64,000 nucleotides of DNA from Schistocerca nitens (GCF_023898315.1 NC_064616.1:702241389-702305388); one strand, 5' to 3'. Counted from the stretch's first letter, positions 22,680 to 34,226 are shown. Notes: generated by a model from the letters alone, not told the origin. A program made the numbers and translations.

Positions 22680-23640
22680 AAAGAATGTCAAATACACAAT
22701 CAGCCGGAAATGGAAAACAAACAAAGCCATTTGGAACCTATACGGACTACTACTGGAAGAAAAACTGGAATCGATCATCGAAAGTGAGGATCCCCGAAGA
22801 GACTATGGGATCTTGGTATGGCTAATCAAGAAGCAGCGGAAGTCTCACCACCTTAAAAAGAATATAAACGGGCTGTTCATAGGATATCACCTTACTGATG
22901 GGATTCAGAATGTGACGTAGTCCTCAAGAAAGGAGGGGAGGCATTAAGAAAATACAAAAATCTCTCTAATGATACAAAGTTTATCGCTCTTAAGAAATCA
23001 CAAGCTACACTCAAGAAAAATTTCAAGTAGAAAAAAAGAAAACCATAGTACAATTTCTGCACTGCGGTCAGCAATGACATATAGCTAACCAGGCCTCCAC
23101 TATCTGATAGCAAGTCTACTCCAACGATCTTCACTCGATACAGGATTCCACTTCCCCAGACAATGTAACTGAGTCTATATAATTTTCCAGTTGCAAAAGC
23201 AACACAGTTTCTTGGAATGATTATCGTCTATAACTTAAGCTGGGCTCATCATACGTATGCGTCATATCCGACATATTATTACTAGATGAGAAAGTTTGCA
23301 GTCCCACCAGAGCTACGACTTGAGTATGATGGGGCTCCGATCTGTGGACAACGATGACTTTATACAGTCGCTGCTAAGGACACAGTCCCTGCTCAGGACA
23401 ACCTTGGCTATGGACACGTGTGCTACGGATCAGCGACAAACATCACGCTCCAAAGACTCGACACTATGCAGTACAAAGCCTTGCGCATAGTTACTGGCGG
23501 GTTCACGTAAACCTAACCAACATGTTACAGGTTGAAGCGAATGAACTATCGTTAAAGCTGCGGCGAATATTCCTCTGCAAAATATTCTTCTTGTGTCTCT
23601 GTTACGACGAATATGGGCCCCTTGACGAAAAAATTTGGTA
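22680..23640 (+). pseudogene. RNase H-type LINE, internally deleted fragment
   Basis: Degraded ORF2 of the same class as the relic at 19400-21580. From about 22720 it encodes linker sequence (TNKAIWNLYGLLLEEKLESI; WDSECDVVLKKGGEALRKY). After a deletion it jumps to the reverse-transcriptase thumb and connection: ATQFLGMIIVYNLSWAHH and ITLQRLDTMQYKALRIVTGG, then VEANELSLKLRRIFL. Frames shift several times. The intervening palm (YxDD) is absent, so this is a deletion derivative. Confidence 0.65.
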
Positions 23641-23780
23641 ATTAATACCATACTGTATGTGTAGAAGATATTGGATAAATTAGCAACTTCCACCCATCAT
23701 GGCTGAATATATGGAAATGCATGCATTAGGGTACAAGGTTTGGAAAGGTCTTCTTATACCCCAGTACAATAGGCCAAACG

Positions 23781-24743
23781 TAACCTAAGGACATCACACA
23801 CATCCATGCCCGAGGCAGGATTCGAACCTGCGACCTTAGCGGTCGCACGGTTCTACATCTACATCTACATCTACATTTATACTCCACAAGTCACCCAACG
23901 GTGTGTGGCGGAGGGCACTTTGCGTGACACTGTCATTACCTCCCTTTTCTGTTCCAGTCGCGTATGGTTCGCGGGAAGCCTCCGTGCTCCCTCGAATCTC
24001 TCTAATTTTACATTCGTGATCTCCTCGGGAGGTATAAGTAGGGGGAAGCAATATATTCGATACCTCATCCAGAAACGCATCCTCTCGAAACCCGGCGAGC
24101 AAGATACACCGCGATGCAGAGCGCCTCTCTTGCAGAGTCTGCCACTTGAGTTTGCTAAACATCTCCGTAACGCTATCACGGCTACCAAATAACCCTATGA
24201 CGAAACGCGCCGCTCTTCTTTGGATGTTCTCTATCTCCTCCGTCAACCCGATCTGGTACGGATCCCACACTGATGAGCAATACTCAAGTATAGGTCGAAC
24301 GAGTGTTTTGTAAGCGACCTCCTTTGTTGATGGACTACATTTTCTAAGGACTTTCCCAATGAATCTCAACCTGGTACCCGCCTTACCAACAATTAATTTT
24401 ATATGATTATTCCACTTCAAATCGTTCCGCATGCATACTCCCAGATATTTTACAGAAGTAACTGCTAACAGTGTTTGTTCCGCTAACATATAATCATACA
24501 ATAAAGGATCCTTCTTTCTATGTATTCGCAATACATTACATTTGTCTATGTTAAGGGTTAGTTGACACTCGCTGCACCAAGTGTCTATCCGCTGCAGATC
24601 TTCCTGCATTTCGCTACAATTTTCTAATGCTGCAACTTCTCTGTATACTACAGCATCATCCGCGAAAAGCCGCATGGAACTTCCGACACTATCTGCTAGG
24701 TTCCCGACTGTAGCGCCTAGAACCGCTCGGCCACCCTGCCGGC
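23781..24743 (-). repeat. SINE-1 split by a LINE
   Basis: The two halves of a minus-strand SINE-1 are 23781-23853 (ending at the B-box side, GGTCGCACGGTTC) and 24699-24743 (CGACTGTAGCGCCTAGAACC). They are separated by the LINE at 23854-24698. GGTTC on both sides is the likely target duplication of that LINE. Confidence 0.9.
23854..24698 (-). pseudogene. LINE-A, 5'-truncated copy inside SINE
   Basis: An 845-bp 3' end of a CR1/L2-group LINE lies on the minus strand. It starts at the palm motif MRLFADDAVVYREVAAL. It continues through the thumb (VKYLGVCMRNDLKWNNHIK), VWDPYQIGLTEEIENIQRRA and SVTEMFSKLKWQTLQERR. A single-base shift near 24020 sends the frame into the 3' UTR. As a result the tail is read as VDVDVDV, which is just the (TAGATG)n terminal repeat. 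It closely resembles the full-length copy at 58859-63354, so it is a young 5'-truncated insertion. Confidence 0.92.
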
Positions 24744-24744
24744 C

Positions 24745-26040
24745 GATTTGGATTTGATGCGATGTTTTCTGAATGACTATAGGTGAACTGTGAAACCGGT
24801 TCCCTTTCTATGGGTACCATGAATAGATGATACAATGCTCGGGGACTTCTAGCACCTGCTCAGGTTGTGATAAGTCCAATGCTAAAAGAAACGTTAGTGT
24901 ATGAAAAAAGTATACAATTCAGTATTTTCTTATTACATTTACATATATCATGTACGTAAGGTAGTTCGCCTTATACGCCGTAGGCCACCGGCGGCAGTGT
25001 CCAAGGTGCACTGCACTGTAATATTCCTAGTATTGATGATCTGATACAAGGCCAGGTTTCATTATCATAGATTTCATGGTACAACTAAAATCACTGCGTG
25101 TGAATATCTAGGTGTTTGTTTCAGGAAAATTTAGTCTGAATCTTCTATCGTGGGCAGAACATGTCCTTGGTCTTTATTTACTTCAGTGCAGATGGAAAGT
25201 GAGAGCCTAAATAAAGAGAAATTCGGGCGTTCCAGGAAAACACCGTGAATGCCAATAAAGCTAAAGGTACTCAAACAATGTGAAAACATACAAGAGAACC
25301 TAAGAGCAAATTTATAAGCAATGTACGCAGAGACATTTCGAGAACGCTGGAAAGCGTGAGAGTAAAACAGCAGCGCCGATGAGCGTGTGTTATTTGGTGG
25401 CTGGCAAGTGGCCGATTCCATATGTATCTGCATATAAGCTGGCGTGCAGGGTAAACACACCGACCACACCAAACATCGAGTGCAAACACGGACAAAAATT
25501 TGAAACCAAACTCAAACAAGGAGAAAATCAAAAAGCTTTCAATTACTACTCGGGCCTCAAAGAACAACAAAAAAGGAAAGAGACGTATAGAGAGAACGAA
25601 TCCCGCCGACAAACAGCAGACGGTACACCAACGACATCTATAACAATAGTAAAAAAGAGAACGCGGGCGTGGCTGACAAATGAAACATCTCAGTCTGTTA
25701 TCCTCGAGAACGTTGTCCTCATTTGTCTTGGCCACGCTACGGGCTTTCCTCCCTTCCCGCCAGCCAGCCGTCCCTGCACCAAACTTCTCCCAGCCGCCGC
25801 TCTGTCCGACACATTTGTCTCCATAAAAATATCGGGAATTTAAAGAAAGGACGTTAATTGAACGGAAGAAATATAGACCATTCATCGAGCGCCTCCGTTG
25901 CTTACTCCATAAGAATTCATTTTACAAGCTGGTACAGACTTAAACTACTACATTCGCATGGAAACCGTTAGTCTCCGTTTTTTTCGTACTCGTACAAAAT
26001 ACTTATCGGACGTTGTGTTGCGATATACAGGTATGACAAA
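24745..26040. other. Unassigned region with overlapping long frames
   Basis: A minus-strand frame of 204 residues (25271-25885) overlaps a plus-strand frame of 154 residues (25379-25843). The first is rich in Phe, Leu, Cys and Arg with hydrophobic stretches; the second is Lys/Glu-rich. I recognise neither and see no domain motif. A short LINE thumb-like remnant (ITACEYLGVCFRKI) lies near 25090-25135. Given the number of frames in 64 kb, one open run of this size can occur by chance. Confidence 0.3.
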
Positions 26041-26042
26041 CA

Positions 26043-26895
26043 CGAGGGTTGGAACTTTAGTAGTGGCAACTATTTATTTACTGCTCGTACAAAATAGATA
26101 CGTGTTTCAAAGTATTACTGACTTTCGAAGTAGTCACTAGCATCGTGTAAAACCAGTTGCCAGCGATGTGAAAGTCGTAGGATACTCTTAGCAGTGCCAG
26201 TTGTGTTGACAGTTCGAGTGGTGTAGCAGTTCTGAACCGAATGCCGTGAAGTGTTTCCTTTAGTTTAGAAATCGAGTTGAGCTCACAAGGGCTTAAGTCA
26301 GGTGACTGCTGTAGTTGGTATAGCACTTAGCAGCCGCATCAGTCAAACAAATCAGTAACAGCTTGCACTGTATTTGCCTGAGTATTGTCCTGCAAAATGA
26401 TGGTCAGGTCCTGCAGAAAGTGTCATCACTTCTGTCTCTAAGCTGCTCGTAGGTTGTGTTCCAAAAATGAACAGCATAGAGACAGAAGTGATGACACTTT
26501 CTGCAGGACCTGACCATCATTTTGCAGGACAATACTCAGGCAAATACAGTGCAAGCTGTTACTGATTTGTTTGACTGATGCGGCTGCTAAGTGCTATACC
26601 ACCTACTGCACTCCTGACTTAGGCCCTCGTTAGTTCAACTCGATTTCTAAGCTGAAGGAAACACTTCATGGCATTCGCTTCAGAACTGCTACAAATTCGT
26701 CGGACAATAGACCGCGCCGCTCGAACTGTCAACGCAACTGACACTGCTAAGCGTATCCTACGACTTCCACATCGCTGGCAACGGGTTATGCACAATGCTG
26801 GTGACTACTTTGAAGGTCAGTAAAACTTTGAAACACATATCTATTTTGTACGAGCTGTAAATAAATAGTTGCCACTATAAAAGTTCCCACCCCCG
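26043..26895. mobile_element. Palindromic element made of two mariner 3' halves
   Basis: This is an approximately 850-bp inverted repeat. Both arms read outwards from the centre (about 26460) and encode the same degraded mariner C-terminus. Shared pieces are LQDNTQANTVQAVTDLF, a SPDLSPC-like motif (clear on the minus arm), SKLKETLHGIRF and SYDFHIAGN. The outer ends are inverted copies (GTTGGAACTTTAGTAGTGGC / GGTGGGAACTTTTATAGTGG read inwards). The right side is followed by TA. Both copies contain stops, so neither codes. Confidence 0.75.
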
Positions 26896-27601
26896 TATGA
26901 ACGATTTCGTGAAGGTGACAGCGACACTTGCACAATCCGTGGCTGCGCAATATTCAGCATCACTGGCGTTATTGGTTGCAGAAAACAACAGAAAAGAAAC
27001 TTTCCTTGGTTTACACGAAACAGTAACAGGGTATTCATATAAATTAATTTGTGAAAAGATTATTCAAAATCGAATTTTAATTAAGTAACCCGTGCTTGAA
27101 ATATTGCTAGACTACTTTCTCAGCTGATTGTTTCATATCAAATTTTGTTACATGCAATAATAACTTCGAAGAAAAATAAAGTGAGAATTATTTACTGCTG
27201 CTTCACAATTTGTAAGATTATCATGTTCTTAAAACAGCTAAGATTGACATTGTTATAGTAACTTCGTCTTGCTTCAGGCTTTCTACCGCAACAGTTAATT
27301 GAAATTGCTCAAAAATTTACCTCAAAATTAATATCTGTATTAGGTAGCATATTCAAAACTTACAACGATAGTTTATATGCATTTACCTAGCTTCTGATTC
27401 GTAAAAGATCATAAAATCATGTCGCTATCAGTAAAGGAAAACACAATTTTTCTTCTAAAATCAGAGAACGCATTATACCCAAGTTTTGGAAAGGAGTAGT
27501 GAAAAGGGAAAATATAAAGGTGAATAGCGATTCAGATCTCAGTTCGTGTGTGCTGCATTATAATGACAGTATATTGTATGGGACTGACCTTAATATAAAT
27601 A

Positions 27602-27735
27602 CACTCCTGGAAATGGAAAAAAGAACACATTGACACCGGTGTGTCAGACCCACCATACTTGCTCCGGATACTGCGAGAGGGCTGTACAAGCAATGATCAC
27701 ACGCACGGCACAGCGGACACACCAGGAACCGCGGA
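27602..27735 (+). repeat. Truncated Tc1-like terminus
   Basis: The first 134 bp of the Tc1-like element at 27993 (terminus CACTCCTGGAAATGGAAAA, then GACACCGGTGTGTCAGACCC) are present again, preceded by TA. The copy ends abruptly at CAGGAACCGCGG. The rest of that copy is missing. Confidence 0.9.
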
Positions 27736-27739
27736 GTAC

Positions 27740-27990
27740 ATATACTGTACTCGAACATTATGAATCACCTTGAAGAAAATGACTTACTGATACATAACCA
27801 ACACGTATTCAGAAAATATCGTTCTTGTGCAACAAAGCTAGCTCTTTGTATTATCACGTAATAGGGGAGAGAGTGTGGCAGATATGATACGCGAGTTGGG
27901 ATGGAAGTCATTAAAGCAAAGACGTTTTACGTCGCGGCGAGATCTATTTACGAAATTTCAGTCACCAATTTTCTCTTCCGAATGTGAAAA
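27740..27990 (+). pseudogene. LINE-B fragment with internal deletion
   Basis: The first half encodes reverse-transcriptase fingers (NIMNHLEENDLLIHNQHVFR, then KYRSCATKLAL). It is joined at about 27860 directly to the C-terminal region (RESVADMIRELGWKSLKQRR, then RDLFTKFQSPIFSSECEN). The palm is therefore deleted. The Tc1-like element at 27993 is inserted at its right edge. Confidence 0.8.
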
Positions 27991-27992
27991 TA

Positions 27993-29707
27993 CACTCCTG
28001 GAAATGGAAAAAAGAACAGATTGACACCGGTGTGTCAGACCCACCATACTTGCTCCGGACACTGCGAGAGGGCTGTACAAGCAATGATCACACGCACGGC
28101 ACAGCGGACACACCAGGAACCGCGGTGTTGGCCGTCGAATGGCGCTAGCTGCGCAGCATTTGTGCACCGCCGCCGTCAGTGTCAGCCAGTTTGCCGTGGC
28201 ATACGGAGCTCCATCGCAGTCTTTAACACTGGTAGCATGCCGCGACAGCGTGGACGTGAACCGTATGTGCAGTTGACGGACTTTGAGCGAGGGCGTATAG
28301 TGGGCATGCGGGAGGCCGGGTGGACGTACCGCCGAATTGCTCAACACGTGGGGCGTGAGGTCTCCACAGTACATCGATGTTGTCGCCAGTGGTCGGCGGA
28401 AGGTGCACGTGCCCGTCGACCTGGGACCGGACCGCAGCGACGCACGGATGCACGCCAAGACCGTAGGATCCTACGCAGTGCCGTAGGGGACCGCACCGCC
28501 ACTTCCCAGCAAATTAGGGACAGTGTTGCTCCTGGGGTATCGGCGAGGACCATTCGCAACCGTCTCCATGAAGCTGGGCTACGGTCCCGCACACCGTTAG
28601 GCCGTCTTCCGCTCACGCCCCAACATCGCGCAGCCCGCCTCCAGTGGTGTCGCGACAGGCGTGAATGGAGGGACGAATGGAGACGTGTCGTCTTCAGCGA
28701 TGAGAGTCGCTTCTGTCTTGGTGCCAATGATGGTCGTATGCGTGTTTGGCGCCGTGCAGGTGAGCGCCACAATCAGGATTGCATACCACCGCCACTTCCC
28801 ATCAAATTAGGGACACTGTTGCTCCTGGGGTATCGGCGAGGACCATTCGCAACCGTCTCCATGAAGCTGGGCTACGGTCCCGCACACCGTTAGGCCGTCT
28901 TCCGCTCACGCCCCAACATCGTGCAGCCCGCCTCCAGTGGTGTCGCGACAGACGTGAATGGAGGGACGAATGGAGACGTGTCGTCTTCAGCGATGAGAGT
29001 CGCTTCTGCCTTGGTGCCAATGATGGTCGTATGCGTGTTTGGCGCCGTGCAGGTGAGCGCCACAATCAGGACTGCATACGACCGAGGGACACAGGGCCAA
29101 CACCCGGCATCATGGTGTGGGGAGCGATCTCCTACACTGGCCGTACACCACTGGTGATCGTCGAGGGGACACTGAATAGTGCACGGTACATCCAAACCGT
29201 CATCGAACCCATCGTTCTACCATTCCTAGACCGGCAAGGGAACTTGCTGTTCCAACAGGACAATGCACGTCCGCATGTATCCCGTGCCACCCAACGTGCT
29301 CTAGAAGGTGTAAGTCAACTACCCTGGCCAGCAAGATCTCCGGATCTGTCCCCCATTGAGCATGTTTGGGACTGGATGAAGCGTCGTCTCACGCGGTCTG
29401 CACGTCCAGCACGAACGCTGGTCCAACTGAGGCGCCAGGTGGAAATGGCATGGCAAGCCGTTCCACAGGACCACATCCAGCATCTGTACGATCGTCTCCA
29501 TGGGAGAATAGCAGCCTGCATTGCTGCGAAAGGTGGATATACACTGTACTAGTGCCGACATTGTGCATGCTCTGTTGCCTGTGTCTACGTGCCTGTGGTT
29601 CTGTCAGTGTGATCATGTGATGTATCTGACCCCAGGAATGTGTCAATAAAGTTTCCCCTTCCTGGGACAATGAATTCACGGTGTTCTTATTTCAATTTCC
29701 AGGAGTG
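27993..29707 (+). mobile_element. Tc1-like element with TIRs and internal duplication
   Basis: A 1715-bp element with 27-bp terminal inverted repeats (CACTCCTGGAAATGGAAAAA, and read inwards from the right CACTCCTGGAAATTGAAATA). It is flanked by TA at 27991-27992 and 29708-29709. It carries one transposase gene disrupted by a 293-bp tandem duplication. Without the duplicate the element would be about 1.42 kb, an ordinary Tc1 size. Confidence 0.95.
28237..29552 (+). pseudogene. Tc1-like DDE transposase, disrupted by duplication
   Basis: The ATG at 28237 starts MPRQRGREPYVQLTDFERGR, a typical N-terminus. Two helix-turn-helix units follow (AGWTYRRIAQHVGREVSTVH and the region around SQQIRDSVAPGVSARTIRNR). 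Then comes VVFSDESRFCLGAND with the first catalytic Asp. A 293-bp unit is duplicated (28494-28786 and 28787-29079). Because 293 is not a multiple of three, the first frame stops at 28893 and the second half reads in another frame from 28779. The second half contains GIMVWGAISYTGRTPLV, FQQDNARPH (Asp codon 29259-29261) and LSPIEHVWDWMKRR (Glu codon 29358-29360). By my count 32 residues separate the last Asp and Glu. Confidence 0.92.
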
Positions 29708-29815
29708 TATTTATGCCAATAATATTCGACTAAAAAGCGTTAAATGTAAAACGACCCGTTATAATATGCTCTTACTTATCGAGCGGATGCACGTTCTAAT
29801 TTAGTCCAGTAATTT

Positions 29816-30030
29816 CGCCGCACGGAGTGGCCGCGCGGTTTCAGGCGCCATGTCGCGGATTGCGCGGCCCCTCCCGCTGGAGGTTCGAGTCCTCCCTTGG
29901 GCATGGGTGTGTGTGTTGTTCTTAGCAAAAGTTAGTTGAAGTTAATTTAAGCAGCGTGTAAGTCTAGGGACCGATGATCTCAGCAGTTTGTTCCCGTAGG
30001 AATTCACACACACACAAACACACACACATT
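29816..30030 (+). repeat. SINE-2 full length
   Basis: This is a plus-strand copy of the second tRNA-derived SINE family. The head includes GTGGCCGCGCGGTTTCAGGC and the B-box region GAGGTTCGAGTCCTCCC. The body runs to a (CA)n/T-rich end. No clear target duplication was found. Confidence 0.85.
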
Positions 30031-30805
30031 TTTCGAGTCATTTCCTTCAGGGCTTATTCAGCCATGGCATGGTATGCGAATAAAGATTCATTCTCTATTA
30101 CACAATTATTCCTAGTTCTATTTTAAGTCTACGTGAGAATGCATTGCTTATCGCCGCAAATGTCAAAAATCACAACGAAAGAGCGAAATTTACTTGTTTG
30201 TTCTACGAGTATTCGTATTTAATGCTTTCTTTACTGTGTTTCTAAGGAGGATGTGAAGAGAACTCGGGCATTTCTTGAGACGACTGTGTTTCAGTGCCTA
30301 AAAACCACACTCATGCTGGCCAGTAAACGAGAAGCGCGGTCGTTTATCAGGCGTACTGCTACTCCCCTGGTCTAACACATTTTCACGTAAGCTAACTAAT
30401 TAAGGCCGTCTTATTGAAGATGCTGTATTACTGTGGAAATGATTATAAAAAAAACCACCACAGCTGTATTTGAAATGCGTTTGTTATGCCATAACAAGTT
30501 TCGTTCTTAATTAACATTTTCAGGTGTCACCGAAAATTCAGAAACAGTCTTCGTAACTAAATGCCACAGTGTGTCATGAATGTACCGGTGTCATAATTGA
30601 AAAACTAGGTCACAGCGCGGAAGAAAGGGCGGGACGGACGGTCATTGAAGAGAATTGTGACTTGTGACGAAAAATAAGAGAACAATAGTAGAGAACAACA
30701 AACAGAGAACAACAGAAATGAAGGTCGGCCTTGAATTTTAAATGCCCACGACAGCAAAACGTGGTGCCGAAGCCATGAAACCTAGACTTCTAAAGTAGGA
30801 AGCAA
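30031..30805. other. No recognised feature
   Basis: AT-rich sequence without SINE, transposase or LINE motifs that I can identify. Confidence 0.5.
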
Positions 30806-30809
30806 TGGA

Positions 30810-31318
30810 AGAATGTCATTAGGTCGGATGAGTTTTGTTTCAAACTGTATCCAACTTCTGGACGAGTTTACGTCGCAAGACTGAAAGATGGCGTGTGTTG
30901 GCTGATCATTTGGGCAGCTGTATCTTGGTTTTCCATGAACCGCATAACGACTCAGAAACCTCACATTACTGCTAAGGATTTTTGGCCAGTTTTGCTTATC
31001 GGGTCCATCACATGGTACAATGTCTGTTCCTCAATGCTGATGCTGTATTGCAAGACGACATGACCTCTTCCTCTTCACACAGCTCGCAACGCTCTGGCTC
31101 AGATCTCAATATTACTCAGCCTTTGCGGTCTAGTTTGGAGAGAAGGGCACGTTATCGCTATACATCTCCATCATCGTTAGCTGAATATGTCACTATTTTG
31201 CAAGAAGAATGGTATAATATTCCCTTAAAAACCATACAAGACTTTCATTTATCCATTCCTAGACGACTGGAAGCCTTTTTGAAAGCCAATAGTTTTCCAA
31301 CACCATGTTAGACATAGT
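30810..31318 (+). pseudogene. Tc1-like transposase, C-terminal fragment
   Basis: This encodes the DDE half in broken frames: SDEFCFKLYPTSGRVYVARL (first Asp region), WAAVSWFS, a degraded second-Asp segment, then RRARYRYTSPSSLAEYVTIL and KTIQDFHLSIPRRLEAFLKA to a stop at 31308-31311. It is the same family as the minus-strand relic at 8340-9313. The N-terminal half is missing. Confidence 0.7.
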
Positions 31319-31364
31319 TATATGTTGTGTTTTGGGTGTATCCATATTTCTGTCCACCCGCTGC

Positions 31365-32340
31365 ATATCTATATCTACATTCTGGAAACCACTGTGAAGT
31401 GAATGGTGGATGGTAATTCCCACTGTACCACGTATTAACGTTTCTACCCGTTCCATATAAGTGTGGCACATGAAAAGAAGGACTACTTAAATGCTTCTGC
31501 ATGCACTGTAATTAGACTCATTCTACTTTCGCAGTGCCTCCATGAGTGATGTGTGAGAGTTGTCATTTATTCCTAGTTTTCTCCCGCGATGCTGTTTCTT
31601 GAAAGTTTGTAATAGACCGTCTCGGGATAATTCGTGTCTGCAAGTTCACGTTTCTCGATATTTTCGCGGGGTTGCCCTATAGTTCAAAGAAACGTGTGAC
31701 CATTCGTGCTAACCTTCTTTGTAGACTTCAATAGGCTCAGTTAGTCTTATTTCAAATGGATCCCAATCTTATAGTTTGAGTCCAAGATTGTTTTGTAAAT
31801 TAACTCCTTTGCAATACGTTTTCCAGTAGCCTGCCAATGGATCAAAGTGTGCCTTGCCTGCAAGTAAGTCAATGCGATCGTTTCATATCGTATCCCTACA
31901 AGTTGGTACATGTTGGTACTTGTGCGATTTAACTGATTCCGACTGTAACTTGAAGTTGTAGTCACAAAATACTACATTTCCGTATTCTGAGAAGGTCATA
32001 ACATTACATTTCTGAAAATTTAAAGCAAGCTGCGACTGATGATTCCACCTTGAAATCCTATCAAAATTGACGGAAAATTTGTGCTGTTTCGTCTTCAAAT
32101 GCTAATTCACTACGCATAACACCATCCTAAAAATGTCTGAGGTTACTATAAATATTGTCTATTAGATCATTAACATACAACAGGACCCTCAAGGGTCTCT
32201 ACACATCTCGCTGTGGAATAACTGACCTTACAATTTTCTACTGTGCCGCATTCTGTGCCAGAAAGCACGAACTTCTCAGATTAAAGTAGTCACATAAACG
32301 CCATCGTAGCATATTGAATACTGTTCCCGGACAAACCCCA
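31365..32340 (-). pseudogene. LINE-C 3' fragment
   Basis: The minus strand carries degraded palm and thumb sequence. A VIPQRDV..PLRVLLYVNDL segment near 32170-32210 stands where VPQGSVLGPLLFLLYVNDL is expected. It is followed by SQLALNFQKCNVMTFSEYGN and SVKSHKYQHV. The 3' end with TAGATATAGATAT-like repeats lies at about 31365. Stops and frame changes are frequent. Confidence 0.65.
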
Positions 32341-33340
32341 CTTCAGCTAATTCCATACCGATAGCAGCATACACCGTGGTTGTTATCTTGGTGGTTACAC
32401 TCTGACAACCTGGTTAGTAAACAACGTAGTGGACAAACATCGAAAGCGGTAATTCGGGGCACCATTTGGTACAACACGAAAACTCAACTGGCACGTTTTG
32501 AGAGCAATCTGAACACAATCTGTTTCAGCAAACTGACTTTAGAGTATGATGCACTGTCGGCCACGTACGAAGCTCGACGTGCAGATCATACTTGACGAGA
32601 AAAGCGCAATCGTTCCCAAAGAACAAAGGGAACAGGTGTTTCCCTGGCTCACAGGATCTCTCGGCCATCACTATGGCAAATGATAGAGCTGTAACCTGTT
32701 GGCGCTAATCGTCCTGGATATTTTGATGCTGTGTGAACTCGTATTCAAGCAACATACAAAAAGAATCCTTTGAAACACATCTTGAAGCTCTTTGAGATCA
32801 GTTGAGAGTGGGGTAGTACAGGGCTAAAACACTGTATTCGCATTCGAGAGGACTGCAGATGAAATCCCGATCCACGAGTTCAGTTGTAAGTTTTCCAATG
32901 CGTCGCTTAATCGATCGAGGCAATATGTTATTCTGAAAAGTACGTTTCTAATCTCGATTACAGAAGGTATCAGTCAGTGCTCACATATATATTGTCTATA
33001 CCAGTTCCAAAACATTTGTCAGTTTCAGTAGCTCATATCACTTTTTAGTCGATGGCCGCATCAGAACGTAGTAGGAGTGAGCACTCTTCAAGAGTTTAGC
33101 GTTAAGGAAACGCTCACCCATGCACCGCTTTGATACAGCCATCAGCTTAGAAGTAATAGACTGATGGAAAAAAACCCCAACACAAAAAAAGTAATGTAGA
33201 GTAAAGAAATTTCGGGTATGTATTTGTCTAAGTAACATATGTAAGTGATTAACACTGCAAGATCACAGGTTAATGCAAGGGCGAGATAAAGATAAACCAT
33301 TGCAAATGTGAAATACTGGTATACTAATGACCGGTGTAAC
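32341..33340. other. No recognised gene
   Basis: A 71-residue frame at 32380-32595 is unrecognised. Positions 32860-32930 resemble the SINE-3 head/body in heavily mutated form. Nothing else is identified. Confidence 0.45.
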
Positions 33341-33643
33341 CACCAGAATGTTGAAGGCAAGCATGCAAACGTGCATGCATTGCGCCGTATAGGTTCCGGA
33401 TGACAGTTTATGGGATGGAGCTCCACGCCTGTTGCACTTGGTCGGTTAATACAGGCATGGATAATGCTGTTTGTGGATGACAATCGAGTTGTTCTCCGAT
33501 GATGTCCGATATGTGCTCAACTGGAGACGGATCTGGTGATCGAGCAGGCCACTGTATCGTGTCGAGACTCTGTAGAACATGTAGGGTTTCAACAGCGGTA
33601 TGTGCGTGAGCGTTACCCTGTTGGAAAGCGCCCCTGGAATGAT

Positions 33644-33870
33644 GATATTCATGACAGGTCTCCAGCCGGAACATATCGTCATCTGGACACAATATTCCGG
33701 CTGTCCACCTGGCCGCCATCTTCAGGTATGTAAGTTGTTGCACTAACTCACTGGAATTTCTGGCGAGGTAGTGAGACAACTTACTCATCTGAAGATGGCG
33801 GCTTGGTGGATCGCCGACATATTGTGTGCAGATGACGATATGTTCCGTCTGGAGACTCGACATGAATATC
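33644..33870. mobile_element. Palindromic foldback insertion
   Basis: Inverted arms run from GATATTCATG (33644) to the complementary CATGAATATC (33861-33870). The arms share GGAACATATCGTCATCTG and CCGCCATCTTCAG over about 100 bp each. A spacer of 10-20 bp separates them. It disrupts the Tc1-like gene just before its second Asp. Its core (GATCGCCGACATATTGTG) matches that of the hairpin at 45042-45216. Confidence 0.75.
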
Positions 33871-34226
33871 ACCAAATAATACGCCGGGAAAGTTTACGGA
33901 GCCATCCCCTGTAATGCTGCTCATGAATGGCAGCACAACAGGTCGGATCACGAGACTGACGTACACATTTGCAATCAGGATGAGTGGGATAACTACGAAA
34001 GTGATCCTGCTGTTATACGAAACCGCACCTGCGACCACGACTCCAACTGTAGGTACAGTGTGTCTAACACGCTGACAGCAACACTCGGCCATCACTGGCA
34101 CCAAGGTAAAATCAGAAAACACAACAGACCTCCACCCTGCCCTCTAATGAGCTCTTCCTTGCCACCACTTAAGTCGCGAACGGCCGTGGTTTGTGCTCAG
34201 TGAAATGCACACTACAGGGCGTCTGA

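Noticed and set aside
23836..23900. VDVDVDV end of a LINE frame
   Set aside because: Read-through into the (TAGATG)n tail after a frameshift; not a protein domain.
28021..28236. 72-codon N-terminal extension of the Tc1-like frame
   Set aside because: It reads through the terminal inverted repeat and 5' UTR. The conserved family start is MPRQRG at 28237.
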